Assembly (NCBI GenBank): GCA_009733775.1 | Contig: WOGZ01000282.1 | Location: forward strand, 1 to 43,737 | Length of the DNA: 43,737 bases | Origin: Alectoria sarmentosa | Taxonomy: Eukaryota; Ascomycota; Lecanoromycetes; Lecanorales; Parmeliaceae | Direction: 5' to 3' | Shown: piece after piece, positions 13,108-23,800 of the stretch | Layout: every line of letters starts with the position of its first letter | How positions within the stretch are numbered: the stretch's first letter is position 1 | Made by a program: the position numbers and the translations under genes | Notes under the pieces: model-generated | The model's database searches: none | What the model was told of the DNA's origin: nothing | What the model saw: the letters and a program-made list of their open reading frames with translations, nothing else

Positions 13108-13952
13108 ATGGCAGCTTCTGGTACAGACACGCAAGACTGTGCTCAAGCCAATGACCAGCTCATAATTTCCGATGACCCCAATCATCCGGCCAACCACATA
13201 TGCACCCTCTGCCGCAACTTCTATAACCTGGGTTGGGTCACCGGCACCGGTGGCGGTACATCGATTCTCAAAGGCCCGCACGTATTCATTGCTCCTTCTG
13301 GTGTTCAGAAGGAATTGATGCAGCCGGAGAACATATTCGTCTTGGACTATGCTACGAGATCGTACCTGCGAAAGCCACCAGTGCTGAAGCCGTCTGCTTG
13401 TACGCCGCTGTTCATGGCTGCCTTTGATAGGGGGGCTGGATGTTGCATCCAGTCAGTGAGGCAAAATCCTTGGATGCGTGGTCCAGAGTCTTAATGATGG
13501 TTATAGTACACATTCACAGTGGGCAGTCCTCGTGACTCTCCTTGTTGAGCGAGACGCCGCCCAGAACGGCGAGGAGCTCGAAGACAAATGCTTCGAAATT
13601 GAGAGGATCGAACAGATCAAAGGTATCCCGCGTGGTAGAGACAGGCCGGGAATGCTGGGCTTTTTCGACAAGCTTCGAGTGCCGATTATTGAAAACACTG
13701 CGCACGAGGAGGACCTGACCTCGAGTCTGGAAGTAGCAATGGATAGGTATCCAGATACGTACGCAGTACTAGTGAGGAGACATGGCGTCTATGTCTGGGG
13801 CGATGACGTGCAGAAGGCTAAGACGCAGGCGGAAAGGTAAAGCAAAGTCCCTGAAAGTCTGGAAGTCTGTGCTGATGCTTGGTAGCTTGGACTATCTCTT
13901 CCGATTGGCAGTGGAGATGAGGACGCTTGGACTACCTTGGACGACGAGCTGA
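13108..13952 (+). CDS. mde1: Methylthioribulose-1-phosphate dehydratase
   Basis: Class II aldolase-fold metalloenzyme of the cytosolic methionine salvage pathway; it dehydrates 5-methylthioribulose 1-phosphate to the diketopentyl phosphate. Model: exons 13108-13451, 13507-13836 and 13886-13952, giving 246 residues, the usual length for the family. Residues 26-70 carry NHPANHICTLCRNFYNLGW and the glycine-rich TGTGGG motif, followed by IAPSGVQKE. Splicing out 13452-13506 (donor gtcagt, acceptor tatag) creates the metal ligands His115-Thr-His117; unspliced, the frame stops. Glu150 in IEQIKGI aligns with the catalytic glutamate and His207 in RRHGVYVWG with the third ligand. The second intron (13837-13885, donor gtaaag) restores DYLFRLAVEM at the C terminus. 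The gene lies about 310 bases from the AT-rich isochore yet shows no broken codons. It converges on the next gene with a gap of about 20 bases. Confidence 0.95.
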
Positions 13953-13972
13953 GCTTCGTTGATGGGAGATGT

Positions 13973-14851
13973 CTAAAAAATTATATATACAAATACCGAT
14001 ATAACCAGAGCATACAAAGAGACATCTCGAAAGATAGGTATGATAGTGCTGAGAACACTACCCGCATACCAACCCGGATCGCTGTTCCAATAGTAGGCAA
14101 GTATCCCAAATATGCTGAAGATCTTACTCCACACTCTACCGCGACTCTCCGACTCTTGCTCTTGCTTGTCTGCATATCCCTCACTGAGCTCTCTGAACGA
14201 CTCATGAATGTATTTGCGTGATAGGATTAAATGTGGGCCATAGTTCCAGAATAGCACCACAACGATGATCAAGCCTACTAAGCCTGCCATGCTGAAAAAC
14301 GAATACCCGAATTGTAGAGCCGCCTTTAGTACCAAGAGAATGGTATCTCTGAACCTCGGGAGCCCTTTAGCAGATCTGCCTACTTTTTCATGGTGGTATG
14401 AGCCATCGACATTGATGGTTTCATTGGAAAGTTTCGGCGTCTTGCAGTCAGCGCGGGTTGTCGAAGGGACTTCTCCATCTCTGTTCCGTAGGACTGGTGT
14501 TGGTGCATCTAGTATAGACTTGTGATCCGGAACACTGATGTCTTTGCGCATTGTCGGTAGAGCTCGGTTTCTGAGATTCCGGCGCATACCGTTGCCGGTA
14601 TTCGTCGGCAGAGATGATACCTGTGCTCTTCGAAAGCCAAAAATGTCAGCATATGGGGTTGAAGCCCGAATATGGCACCAGAAAGGGGGGCCACAGTGGT
14701 GAAGCCTGTGAGAGCTCGGCGGCTGAGACCAGGCATGTAAAGATATCGTGCTGGTAGGTGCCAAACGATGAGGTAGAACGTGAAGGCTCCAGCAAGGTAT
14801 CGTGGCTGGCTTTGCAGCCACGTAGCGCAGATGTAACAACGCCGTCAACAT
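13973..14851 (-). CDS. Hypothetical membrane protein
   Basis: Open frame of 292 codons that I do not recognise. The C-terminal half looks like a real membrane protein: a hydrophobic stretch near residues 177-206 (ALQFGYSFFSMAGLVGLIIV and following), a charged loop rich in Glu/Ser/Lys, a second weaker segment (SIFGILAYYW) and a final hydrophobic tail of about 17 residues ending in VFVYIIF. The first 90 or so residues are less convincing. An overlapping frame starting at 14736 (MPGLSRRALTGFTTV...) could be the true N terminus joined by an intron, but I could not find a phase-consistent join. Treat the 5' end as unresolved. It ends tail to tail with mde1. No function is proposed. Confidence 0.45.
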   Translation of the reverse strand: MLTALLHLRYVAAKPATIPCWSLHVLPHRLAPTSTISLHAWSQPPSSHRLHHCGPPFWCHIRASTPYADIFGFRRAQVSSLPTNTGNGMRRNLRNRALPTMRKDISVPDHKSILDAPTPVLRNRDGEVPSTTRADCKTPKLSNETINVDGSYHHEKVGRSAKGLPRFRDTILLVLKAALQFGYSFFSMAGLVGLIIVVVLFWNYGPHLILSRKYIHESFRELSEGYADKQEQESESRGRVWSKIFSIFGILAYYWNSDPGWYAGSVLSTIIPIFRDVSLYALVISVFVYIIF

Positions 14852-16244
14852 GTGGGTGAGATCGCTTACAATATCTAGTTAGGGAAAGAATTTCCTGGTA
14901 CTTTGGGCTTGTGTGTAGGAAAGGGGAGTATAAAACTGGAAGAAGATCTAGAAATGGGCTTGCATGCAAGGGCGGACATTTTTGAGACACAACCATGCGG
15001 CCTTAAAACTTTCCAGAACGTCGAACATCGTCAGCGATATACCCATAAGAGGCCGAAGTCTAACTTTGCATTGCTCGCCATAGTCCACGAAGATGAGGTC
15101 GTCTACTGTGAATGAGCGAAATCCGTGAGATACAGAATACGGGAAGGGTGAAGATTAAGGCCTGCCAAATTGACTTCTGAGTCTGACTCTCTCTCTGCTC
15201 TTCCTCTGTTCTCGTCAAGAATGCTTCTGACATTCTTGCATTCTCAATTTCTGGCTGCGCATAACAACCGAGCTGCCGATTAATGCGAATCCTCGAAATC
15301 ATCACTAGATTTCTCTTTTCTTGAAGCTTTGCGCCTTCTTCCGGGAAAACGAGCGTCTAGCTAAGCAATGTCCAGCGGTATAATGTATGCCTGAAAGCGT
15401 GAGAGCAGGTCGGGAATGGAAGGCTTGTACATTATATATCATTGCAAAAGATCTGGGCGAAATGCTCCAGTCTGGCGAATCGTTGAAGCCAAAGATATGG
15501 TAAACTATGGTTGCTTGGGGTAGAAGATAAGAAGATAGAAAGATTTGAGATGATATCGTAGTCATTGAATCAGCCCACTTACGTCCAGAATCTAGAGTTG
15601 CTGACTATCCCCGAGACAGATGCAGCATGAGACATATATGGTGGCATAGGCAACGAGATCCATACTGTGATTGATGAAAACAACAGGCAACGCTGCCTGC
15701 AACGCTGCCTGACTCCCAATGGACTAATCACCACTTCAGGCCCCAGGCAGAAAGCTGTCAGGAAGCCGATTACTCTGTTTCCTCTATAAACGACCTCATT
15801 TCCAAAGACTGTTGCGGAAATGGGGGACAATCAGAGGTTCGAAATCTATCCCAAAGCTGTAAATATATATCATGCGCTTTTCAAATTACTGGTCGAGAGT
15901 ACCCGCGTGATACCATTTGTAGGATGTTATGCCTCGCTGGTCGCCCTGGCATTTCCTCACAATTTGCAATGCTTGCCTAATGCTGAACCGCAAACACTTC
16001 CAGCTGTCTGCGCGTTCAAATCAGAGGAGAATAATGAACTCCGCGTCTCATTCGGTAACGGTGCGCCTCATTTCTCCTTTTTCGGGCTCAATACTGTGGT
16101 TCGCACAAAGCTTGGTATCGCAAAATAGAACAAAACTAGACGGAGGCTAGACTACCATCAAGGTCCCGTTATTGTCCGTTACCTACGACCGACGTTCGTT
16201 CACGCACAGCCCACGACCAAGTATGCTCTCCTCTTTCAATCGCA
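14852..16244. other. Intergenic stretch, no supportable gene
   Basis: Frames of 60-102 codons occur on both strands, the longest being 15820-16128 (+), but none shows a family motif, signal peptide or phase-consistent splice partner. A small tandem duplication of gcaacgctgcct occurs near 15,688-15,711. A string resembling a tRNA T-loop at 15,835-15,845 lacks a paired stem. Promoters of the flanking genes may lie here. Confidence 0.5.
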
Positions 16245-16544
16245 ATGTCGACAGCAGCTTCCGAGAACAATTCGGAATTCAGAAGACTCGGCCGCGACAT
16301 GTTTTTCCTCTTCTTCGGCCTCGGAATTGGAAGCGCCATGTACATGCGTTTTTCCAAGCAAAATCGAAAAGGACAACTGGAGGATCTGGTAGCAGGTGCA
16401 AAGAAACTGCCCCGGAAATTTGTGGCTAATTTGAGTCATGCACCAGGACGCTCACGATCCCCACTCTGCGCCGCCGTAGCCGTTACCAGAAATGGAGAGG
16501 GTCAGATGGCACTTGGATGGACAGTGATGGCTATATTCATGTAA
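16245..16544 (+). CDS. Possible small single-pass membrane protein
   Basis: Frame of 99 codons with an N-terminal polar stretch, one hydrophobic segment at about residues 19-37 (MFFLFFGLGIGSAMYMRF) and a basic region (KQNRKGQLEDLVAGAKKLPR) that could sit in the matrix or cytosol. I do not recognise the family. The tail after residue 65 is doubtful: another frame ends in SDGTWMDSDGYIHVRY just before 16,553 and looks more protein-like, so an intron between about 16,420 and 16,495 may switch frames, although I found no strong donor. The start follows a polar leader and is the first ATG in this frame. Existence is plausible rather than proven. Confidence 0.4.
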   Translation: MSTAASENNSEFRRLGRDMFFLFFGLGIGSAMYMRFSKQNRKGQLEDLVAGAKKLPRKFVANLSHAPGRSRSPLCAAVAVTRNGEGQMALGWTVMAIFM

Positions 16545-17120
16545 GATATTAAGACAGAGTTTTTGATTTGAGAGAGCAATCGGGGTAAGTGGATGCATCT
16601 GATATTGCTTGTGGACGAGGCTGGTGGAGATGCATTGTGGAATCCTGAAACTTGGAAATTGGCAGGACAAGCTGCTAGGAGATAGAAGCGTTGACGGGGA
16701 ATGGAAAAGGGTAAAGGCTTCTTTGTGTTCATGGGCCATGGCGGTTGGGAAGAACATGCATCTCGCGCGAGGGGCAAAGAAGGCATAATAACAGAATACA
16801 GGAGAAATCTCAAGAGTACCTAGTTTACCTCTTCTTCAGGCTCCCCCTGGAGGAATTCATGAATGGTAGAGTCTAATAGAAGGCGACAGAGAATATGGCA
16901 CCTCGGCAATTGGCTTGTTGGGATGGCGTCCGATCCAAAAGTCCTAGCGTCCTGTTCCTATCAATTGTGTCGTAGAATCTAGGTGTCCTCGCCGCCGTCT
17001 TCAACTTCATCGAAGCTTCTAATTTAATACACTCGTCACTCTTCTCTTCGAACATCCTCCACAGATCTCTGCGCCTCGAAACTTTCTTTGGCTAAGCCGC
17101 CTCCGTGCATTCTTCCAGCC
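16545..17120. other. Intergenic stretch upstream of pho88
   Basis: No supportable gene. Short frames on the minus strand (for example 16502-16813) have no recognisable content. The last 100 bases are pyrimidine-rich on the plus strand, in keeping with a fungal 5' untranslated region leading into the pho88 start at 17,121. Confidence 0.4.
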
Positions 17121-17856
17121 ATGTCGGGCCTCAGTCTGGCTAACCCCCAGATGTATGTTTTGTTGCCTCGCCCTTGCGCAATGATCGCACGAGCTGTAGC
17201 TGCGATCCAGCCTGCGCCATGCTGACTCCAATCTCTCTATAGCACTAATCTGGTCATCATCCTCGGCATGATGCAAGTATCCAAGAAGATACCTTTTGAA
17301 GACCCTCAAGTTCTTCTGGGCGTCCGCGTCCTATACGTTGTCTCCAATCTCATCATCTTGGGCATCTACTTTTACATGCAGATGAAGATCAACGCCAAGA
17401 AGGGTAAGTCTCCTTCCCGTCGCGCGGCTTGTGGGATGCCTGCTCACTGCTGTGTTGTAAGATCTGACCACCCTCAAATACGTCGAACCACCCGCGATGG
17501 GCTCAGCCGAAGAACCAAAACTCATCACCACGACCGTCCACTCGTACGATCTACAGCAATTGAAGGGGATGTACAAATCGCAGTTGATGGGGGTAGGAAT
17601 GATGGGCTTCATGCATCTGTACATGAAGTACACGAACCCGTTGCTGATCCAGTCGATCATCCCGCTCAAGGGTGCATTCGAAGGAAATCTGATGAAGGTC
17701 CATCTCTTTGGGCAACCGGCTGTTGGGGATTTGAAGAGACCGTGGAAGACCGCGGGTGGCATGATGGGAATGGGTGGTGGAGGCGATCCCAAGGCGGATA
17801 AGAAGAGTATTGAACAGGCTGAGAAAGCTGGCAGTGGGGGTGTCAAGGAAGAGTAG
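17121..17856 (+). CDS. pho88: PHO88/SND3 ER membrane protein
   Basis: Pho88 family. Yeast Pho88 was first linked to phosphate transport and is now known as Snd3, a component of the SRP-independent pathway that targets proteins to the ER. Model: exons 17121-17152, 17243-17403 and 17462-17856, giving 195 residues. The first exon is only 32 bases; joining it (donor gtatgt, acceptor tatag) yields MSGLSLANPQITNLVIILGM, a typical family N terminus. The second intron (gtaagt...tgtaag) restores NAKKDLTTLKYVEPP. Two hydrophobic stretches follow, about residues 12-21 and 38-56 (LYVVSNLIILGIYFYMQM), then the conserved block DLQQLKGMYKSQLMGVGMM and a third near YMKYTNPLLIQSIIPLKGA. The tail is Gly/Met-rich then charged. 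rad14 follows on the same strand 391 bases later. Confidence 0.95.
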
Positions 17857-18247
17857 GCTTGGACATTCGTTGGAGAGGATACTTTCTAGGCATGACATCG
17901 CCTGTGCTTACTCTGTAAGATGAGAGCGATGTGTATAGATCTCATGAAGTCCTTGGACAGATTCGCAACTGGTCTCCGTCCTTTCAATTTCCCAAAGATC
18001 ACATACGGCAATGCCAAATTCGTGAGCTTAGTACGTACAACCAAATGTAGACGCTTTGAGATATGGAGACACAACGCTGCGATCATTCTGTAGGCTGTTT
18101 TCCCCACGTAACGCCACCCTCGATCCACTCACTCTCATTCACCACCTCGCTTGTTGACACTCGGATCTTTCAATTACATGATAGTCTACATTAACCTTGC
18201 ACCTCGTCATAACCATCTAAGGCATCTTCTGTTACCCTCGTGCCAAA
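17857..18247. other. pho88-rad14 spacer
   Basis: Holds the pho88 3' end and the rad14 promoter; no gene seen. The 80-codon frame on the minus strand (17886-18128) has no family likeness. Confidence 0.4.
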
Positions 18248-19459
18248 ATGACCGAACGACCCTCAACGCCCCCTCCCCAAACAGCGCCTTCCAACCCCGG
18301 AGTCCTCCCAAGAGGACCTCTCACACCAGAGCAAGTCAAGAACATAGTATGCCCCGCATCTTCGCCCTCTACTCTACCGGCCTTCTGACCGATAATTTAG
18401 GAAATCAACCGTCTCAAAGCCAAAGCCCTCCGCACCCAACGCGAATCCGACGCCCGCAACAACAGCGAGGCCCCAACCTCCCTCAAACGCTCCTCCAGCA
18501 ACCTCACATCCAACAACCTCGCCGCCGGCCAGAAACGCCCCTACGCCTCCACCACCGCCGGCGTCACTTCCACCCTGCGAGATGCACGGAGTACTACACC
18601 AGCCGCGAAGCCCGGCGGCTTTCGGCCCCTGGACGAAATCCAGCCCGCGAGGAACTTTACAAAGTTTGTCGAGTATGATTTCAGCAAGATGACGGACACG
18701 AAGGGCGGATTCTTGACGGCGGAGGATGATCCGCATAACAAGGCTCTGCATGCCCTGAGAGGGGATGAGAAGCCGGCACACATGACGATGAAGGAGTGGG
18801 AGCGGCATCAGCTTCTACGCTCGCTACGGGAGCAGAAAGCGGGGCCGTTCGAGCCGGGGTTGAGCGTGCTGTCCAAAGAGGCGCAGGAGGACAAGAAGTG
18901 CAGGGAGTGTGGGAGTCTGGAGATCGATTGGAAGTGGGAGGAAGCGTTGCACTGCTCCGTCTGCAACGCGTGCAAGGAGAAGATACCGGAGAAATACAGC
19001 TTGCTCACGAAGACGGAGGCGAGGGAGGACTATCTGTTGACGGATCCGGAGTTGAAGGACGAGGAGCTCCTGCCCCATCTCGAACGGCCGAATCCGCACA
19101 AGAGTACTTGGAATAACATGATGCTTTACCTCCGGTACCAGGTTGAAGAGTACGCTTTTAGCGACAAGAAGTGGGGCGGGGGCGACAAGTTGGATGAAGA
19201 GTTCGAGAGGAGAGAGGGCGAGAAGAGGCGGAGGAAGGAGGGCAAGTTTCGCGCCAAGTTGCAGGAGTTGAAGAAGAAGACGAGGGTCGATGCTTATCGA
19301 AGAGGGAGGAGGGGGGATGGCGGAGGGGAATTCGGGGACGAGGTAGGGAGGGGTGGCAAGCATACGCATGTTTGGGGGAGGCCGGTTGAAGGGGATGACG
19401 GGGTCGGGACGAAGACGTGCGTGGAGTGTGGGATGGCGGTTGAAGAATTGGAATTCTAG
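18248..19459 (+). CDS. rad14: DNA repair protein RAD14/XPA
   Basis: XPA/Rad14 family, the damage-verification scaffold of nucleotide excision repair in the nucleus. Model: exons 18248-18346 and 18401-19459 (intron gtatgc...tttag, 54 bases, phase 0), 385 residues. The N terminus is Pro/Ser-rich and includes the helix QVKNIEINRLKAKALRTQRE across the splice junction. The XPA zinc finger is Cys200-x2-Cys203-x17-Cys221-x2-Cys224, the exact spacing of human XPA, followed by the KTEAREDYLLTDPEL DNA-binding motif. A Lys/Arg/Glu-rich helix follows. The last 35 residues contain an additional His-x-His plus Cys-x2-Cys set (KHTHVW...TCVECG). An extra cysteine, Cys218, lies next to the finger. Neighbours suggest no operon-like link. 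Confidence 0.95.
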
Positions 19460-19542
19460 CACGGCAAGGGAGCTCGATAAAGAGGGAGAGAAGGCCAATG
19501 TATAAATGTACACCTATCCAGCTAGCCTACACGACTAGCATT

Positions 19543-20834
19543 CTAAAGGACTCGAGGCAGCTCTTTTTCTTTATGATTCAGCGTAGCGCTATAATACCCA
19601 TACGCCGCCACCGCGTCGAAGTCCTGCACGTCGAAATAGGATGACCGGAAAGTGGCGCCGTAATACTGCACGCATACCCAGCTGGCGTTGGAGCAAAGAT
19701 AGTGCAGATCGAACGAAGTATACACATCAACATCGATCCCTTCGGATTGAAGAGCACACATGGTGGCGGCATCACAGGCGTTGTAGGTGCCGGGATATGT
19801 CCTGTAAGTGAACATTATTAGCCGCGGTTGTTACTTTGATAAAAATGCAGATGAGTAGGGGGTTACGTACGAGTAGATGGGCGGGTAGAGAGGATCGACG
19901 TTGCCAGGATTGTTCGGGTTCTCGGTGTGGCATTCGCCGGAGTGGTATTGCTCGAAGCCTTTGAGTGACGTACACGCAGCTGTGGGAGTTGGATAAGAGC
20001 ATTGAGCGCAGGTGCTGGGGGCTGTGGTGCTAGGAGCGGCGCTTGCGGGGTTCGAGCTTGTTGTGAAGGAAGTTGGGCTTGAAACGAGGCTTGAGGATTC
20101 CGAGCGTGTTCTTATTGACGATGTGGAGCTATGAGTGCTGATTGGCGGGTTTGAGCTTGCCGGTGATGTTTTCGGTGCTGAGGGGCTTGGAGCCGAAGTC
20201 AAGATCGCAGTACTCGAGCTCGTAGATTGTTTTCTGGAAGTCGACGTTGTATTGGAGGCATGAGTGAGACTTGTCGTGCGGGCCCTTGATAGAATGCTGC
20301 TGATAGGAGGCTTCGTGCTGAGACTCGATGTCGACAATGGGTAACCAAGCGAGGAATTTGACATAGAACTGCTTGAAGGGTTCGAAGACGTCGGAATGTC
20401 TAGTATGGTCTGTGTGCTTGTAGTGAGACCGGAAGGCCCTGATGGAGTCGACGAAACTAAGCCCGTGGATCCTATCTCTGGGCTTGCATACGAAGGGTGA
20501 GATTCGGGACTCGTGACTATTGAAATCAGGGTTGATTTCGACGGGTAGCAATTCCCGATACAACAGCTGAATCCCATGAGTACGTAGCTTATCTTGTCGG
20601 CTCTAAAGGAGAAACATACCAGACTGTCTGGGCGAAGTCGAGGTCAGCAGCCTGTAGGTAAGAGAGCAACGTGCATGGATCGCTTTCACCGCGACAGTTG
20701 GGGTCGGCGAGTTGCACCGGCCTTTCAGAAAAGAGGGAGGAACAGTAGTCTTGAGCAGGAGGGAAGGTATTGAGTCGGAGGTAAGGTTCATACGCCGCCG
20801 AGGAGCATACGGCAGCTGGATTAGGAAAAGCCAT
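19543..20834 (-). CDS. Ser/Thr-rich, cysteine-flanked probable secreted protein
   Basis: Unrecognised protein of about 389 residues. Exons on the minus strand: 20834-20620, 20566-19871 and 19801-19543; introns have gtatgt and gtacgt donors and cag acceptors, and phases fit. The first 85 residues hold several cysteines (AVCSSAAYEPYLRL, DPNCRGESDPC, then CCCIGNC across the first junction). A mucin-like linker of some 150 residues almost wholly Ser/Thr/Pro follows, then a Cys-containing C-terminal part (CAQCSYPTP, YPGTYNACDAATMC, YLCSNASWVC). This layout suits a secreted, O-glycosylated wall or surface protein. The start is uncertain: just upstream and in frame is CLFLVLVSQPTMA, which looks like the end of a signal peptide but has no ATG, so a further 5' exon ending at an acceptor near 20,855 is likely. 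Confidence 0.7.
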
Positions 20835-23800
20835 GGTTGGCTGTGATACGAGAACTAGGAAGAGGCACGAGAGTCAATGTGTAATAGAAAGATTCTTCCT
20901 GGAGCGAACCCTATGATTTGACCATGCTGTATTGAAATGGAAGCGGGCGCTCTATGAGGGACGAAAATAGAATGCATTAGAGAAACAGGAAACATCGGCA
21001 AAGAATCCTCCAAGAATCCAGATCATCAACGGTTGCTGGAGTGTTCTGCGGTGGTTTGAGAAAGATACATCACTACTCCTCGGTACACTAGAGAGAATTC
21101 TTCGAAGGCAACAACCAAAGCAGCGTTGTGTTGAGTGAGCATTGAGAAGGAGACGTAATAAGATTCTAAACCCAGTTCCCTCTGAATACAAATGGTCGTG
21201 TCTTGTGGCAGTTGACGCCATGTCGTGGTCCTCAAGACCTCAGCCATCTTTTGATGGGAATTCCATGTTAGAGATATATCACTTAACTTGTAGTGGGAGG
21301 CATGAGGAACAACCGTGTTTTGGTAACAAGCCACTCGAGTTGTTACATTGTCAAGCTGCATTTGCCTGTGTACTCGCTGCGACACCAACAGTAAAGAGGA
21401 CGAGTGACCTCAGCTGAGCTTGAAAAAGCCCCAAAATCAGAACCCTGTTACTGTAGTTGTACCTTCCTTTAGTGTTCCTAGACCCTAGTCCTGCGGGTCG
21501 GGGCGTGCTGTCTACTGACGCCGAACCGTCTAGCTCAAATTCTGTTGAAAAAGAACCAACCTCACTCGCGTCGCTGCATGCCCCCTTTCTCAATGTCAGT
21601 CAAATGATTTTGGCAGAGAAGGCACCAGTCTCTGAAATCTTAGGGACTGATTCGACACATGCTCATCTTACTGACCCATCCACACGCCATCCTTAACTCT
21701 CACGGCAGCCTGACATCTCGAGTCATTGGGCGGAAAGAGGCCTGGGTCAAGATTGAGGAACCATGCTGAGAGAGGAGGACCAAGTGACGGAGCTCCTCCT
21801 AATCCAACCATACCCTCCTGGAGATTACCCAGATGCACGGGACACTGCCAGCCTCGTGGTGCAATGAGATGGGGAGGACCAGAATTCAAACCCACCCGAG
21901 ATGATGACTACATCTGCTGTGATCATAGGAGCCCTGTGAAGTACTATCCCTTTCCCCAATCGCAGTGCATCTGCTTATTCTCTGTCTCTAGACAAGGTCA
22001 TCTTCCTTGAGCCTTACCATTCCCTCACCTCCGTCAGGCCGGAATCCTTTGGTTCGCAGCGCAGGGGCCGCTCACGCTCCCATAAGGGTGACACGATCAG
22101 GAGATCGGCGACCTAAGCGAATTGCAGGCGACAAGCCCAATTGCTCGATAACCGTTACTGCGAAGGTATCGCAAGCTCACACATCATACTTTCCTGCGCA
22201 GCCCCCATGGCTAGCCGCAGGCCATCTCCGGTGGAATCGTTCATGCATTGGGAGACACCCTTTTGCAGCTTCAACTTAGGCCAGCCCATCCAAGGTGAAG
22301 GCCGCTAGCGGGTCTCAGGCCTGTGTTTCTGAGGCGCAGATGTCCCCTATCTTCAAAAGCCTAAGTCTTACCATGGGTTGTACGAGTACGGGAAGCTGGA
22401 GTGATGGAACATCCGGTTGGTACCGGCTCCGCCTCCGTGAAGCTAGCCATCGTCAGCCTATGAAATACTAGACAGCTACTTGATACCAGCTCGTTAGAAC
22501 CATTCTATTTTCAGTTCTTCGAACTCTAAAGTAAATAGAAGGGGGCTTCGCACGAGGCGGTGTCTGCTCGACTCCAGATGCGACCTGACGTGTCCAGGAG
22601 TATCGGTTCGGAGTCATCATTGAAAACTCCACCTCCTTTGTAATAGGATCATATCGACTACTTGCTGCCAGCTTGGCATAAGCTGTATTGTGCCTTGCAG
22701 CAAACAAGAAGAGGTCATAGCTTACGCCGTTTCTCTTAAAGGATATCACCATGCTGTCACGCGTGGAGGCTACTGCGGTTCCTGCTTTAGCGAAGGCTGT
22801 GGAGCAATTGGCGCTCTTAGGCTTAATCTACCCGGGCCGGCATTACTGGTCATAGTTCTTACATCTTCACTAAGAATGCCGACGTCAATAGTGTGAGAAC
22901 AGAGAGGAGGACTCATCTCCATTACACGAAAGGCTACAACTCCTTTTGTGTACTGTGGTACTTGGCGCTGGTTGGTATTGGCATTTATTTGACGTCAGAA
23001 ATGAAGGTCTCTATGCATTACTAGCCTCAAGAACCCTCCGAGGCGCTTCTTCTCTCACGCGAATACGGAAAGCGGGATTATCAGCTGCAGGGGCTAGCAT
23101 GCACCCAACTTCTTTCGGCGGTCCCTATATCAAGGACAAGCGTCATTGTAAAGAGATGACCAAATTAAAAAGATGCGGCATTGCAGAATCCTATGTGCTA
23201 AACGCGCCGGTTCCTTTGCCTAGCAGAAACTGGGGATATCCTTGTGCGAGACACGAGCTAAGTGCGTAGCACAATCAACATCCAAACGCCGCGGGTCCTT
23301 CTAGAAGACGATCTGAGGCGAAGCAACATCTGAAGAGGATTTCATCAAGCAGTCACCGCAGGTCTCATCATGTTGTAGGCAAGCCCAGCAGCTGCAACCC
23401 AAAGACATACTTGACTTTCAGCTAGAGTGATCAATATCTTGGCGACTTTGCTTCCTAAGGAAACCACTTGCTGGCCTGGTCCTAGCCTAGCACGCGCCTG
23501 TAGAACTCTTCGGCGAAAAGGCCGGACTTGGAGCAGTGACCCTTTCTACCGGCTCCTATACTCCAACTCCTGACAGGCAGGGTAAGTCCGATTAGGGAAC
23601 CTATAAACTCGGGAGCTGCATTTTTCGACATTGAGATGATTCTTGGATTTATTTTCGCGTCGGGCTATTTGGGCAGACTGATGGAGTTAGAGTAACGGCC
23701 TCCTTCAATGACCTCCCTCACCGGCCTCAAAGCTGGTTTCACCCCTGCTAGGCCTTGGGACTTTTCTTCAATGAATTAAATATAGAGCACCTTGGTGCTT

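Noticed and set aside
12910..13281. 123-codon frame on the minus strand over the start of mde1
   Set aside because: Antisense shadow; the plus strand encodes a well conserved enzyme with matching introns.
15833..15850. tRNA T-loop-like string ggttcgaaatc
   Set aside because: The flanking bases cannot form the five-pair T stem and no acceptor or anticodon arm is found upstream.
15820..16128. 102-codon frame on the plus strand
   Set aside because: Has an ATG but no family resemblance, no splice partner and an overlapping second frame of similar quality; not enough to call a gene.
18374..18808. Glycine- and valine-rich 144-codon frame antisense to rad14
   Set aside because: Shadow of the GC-rich rad14 coding sequence.
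21726..22010. 94-codon frame, Pro/Gly-rich, plus strand, with a counterpart on the minus strand
   Set aside because: Both strands read equally protein-like, which signals composition rather than coding; no known motif.
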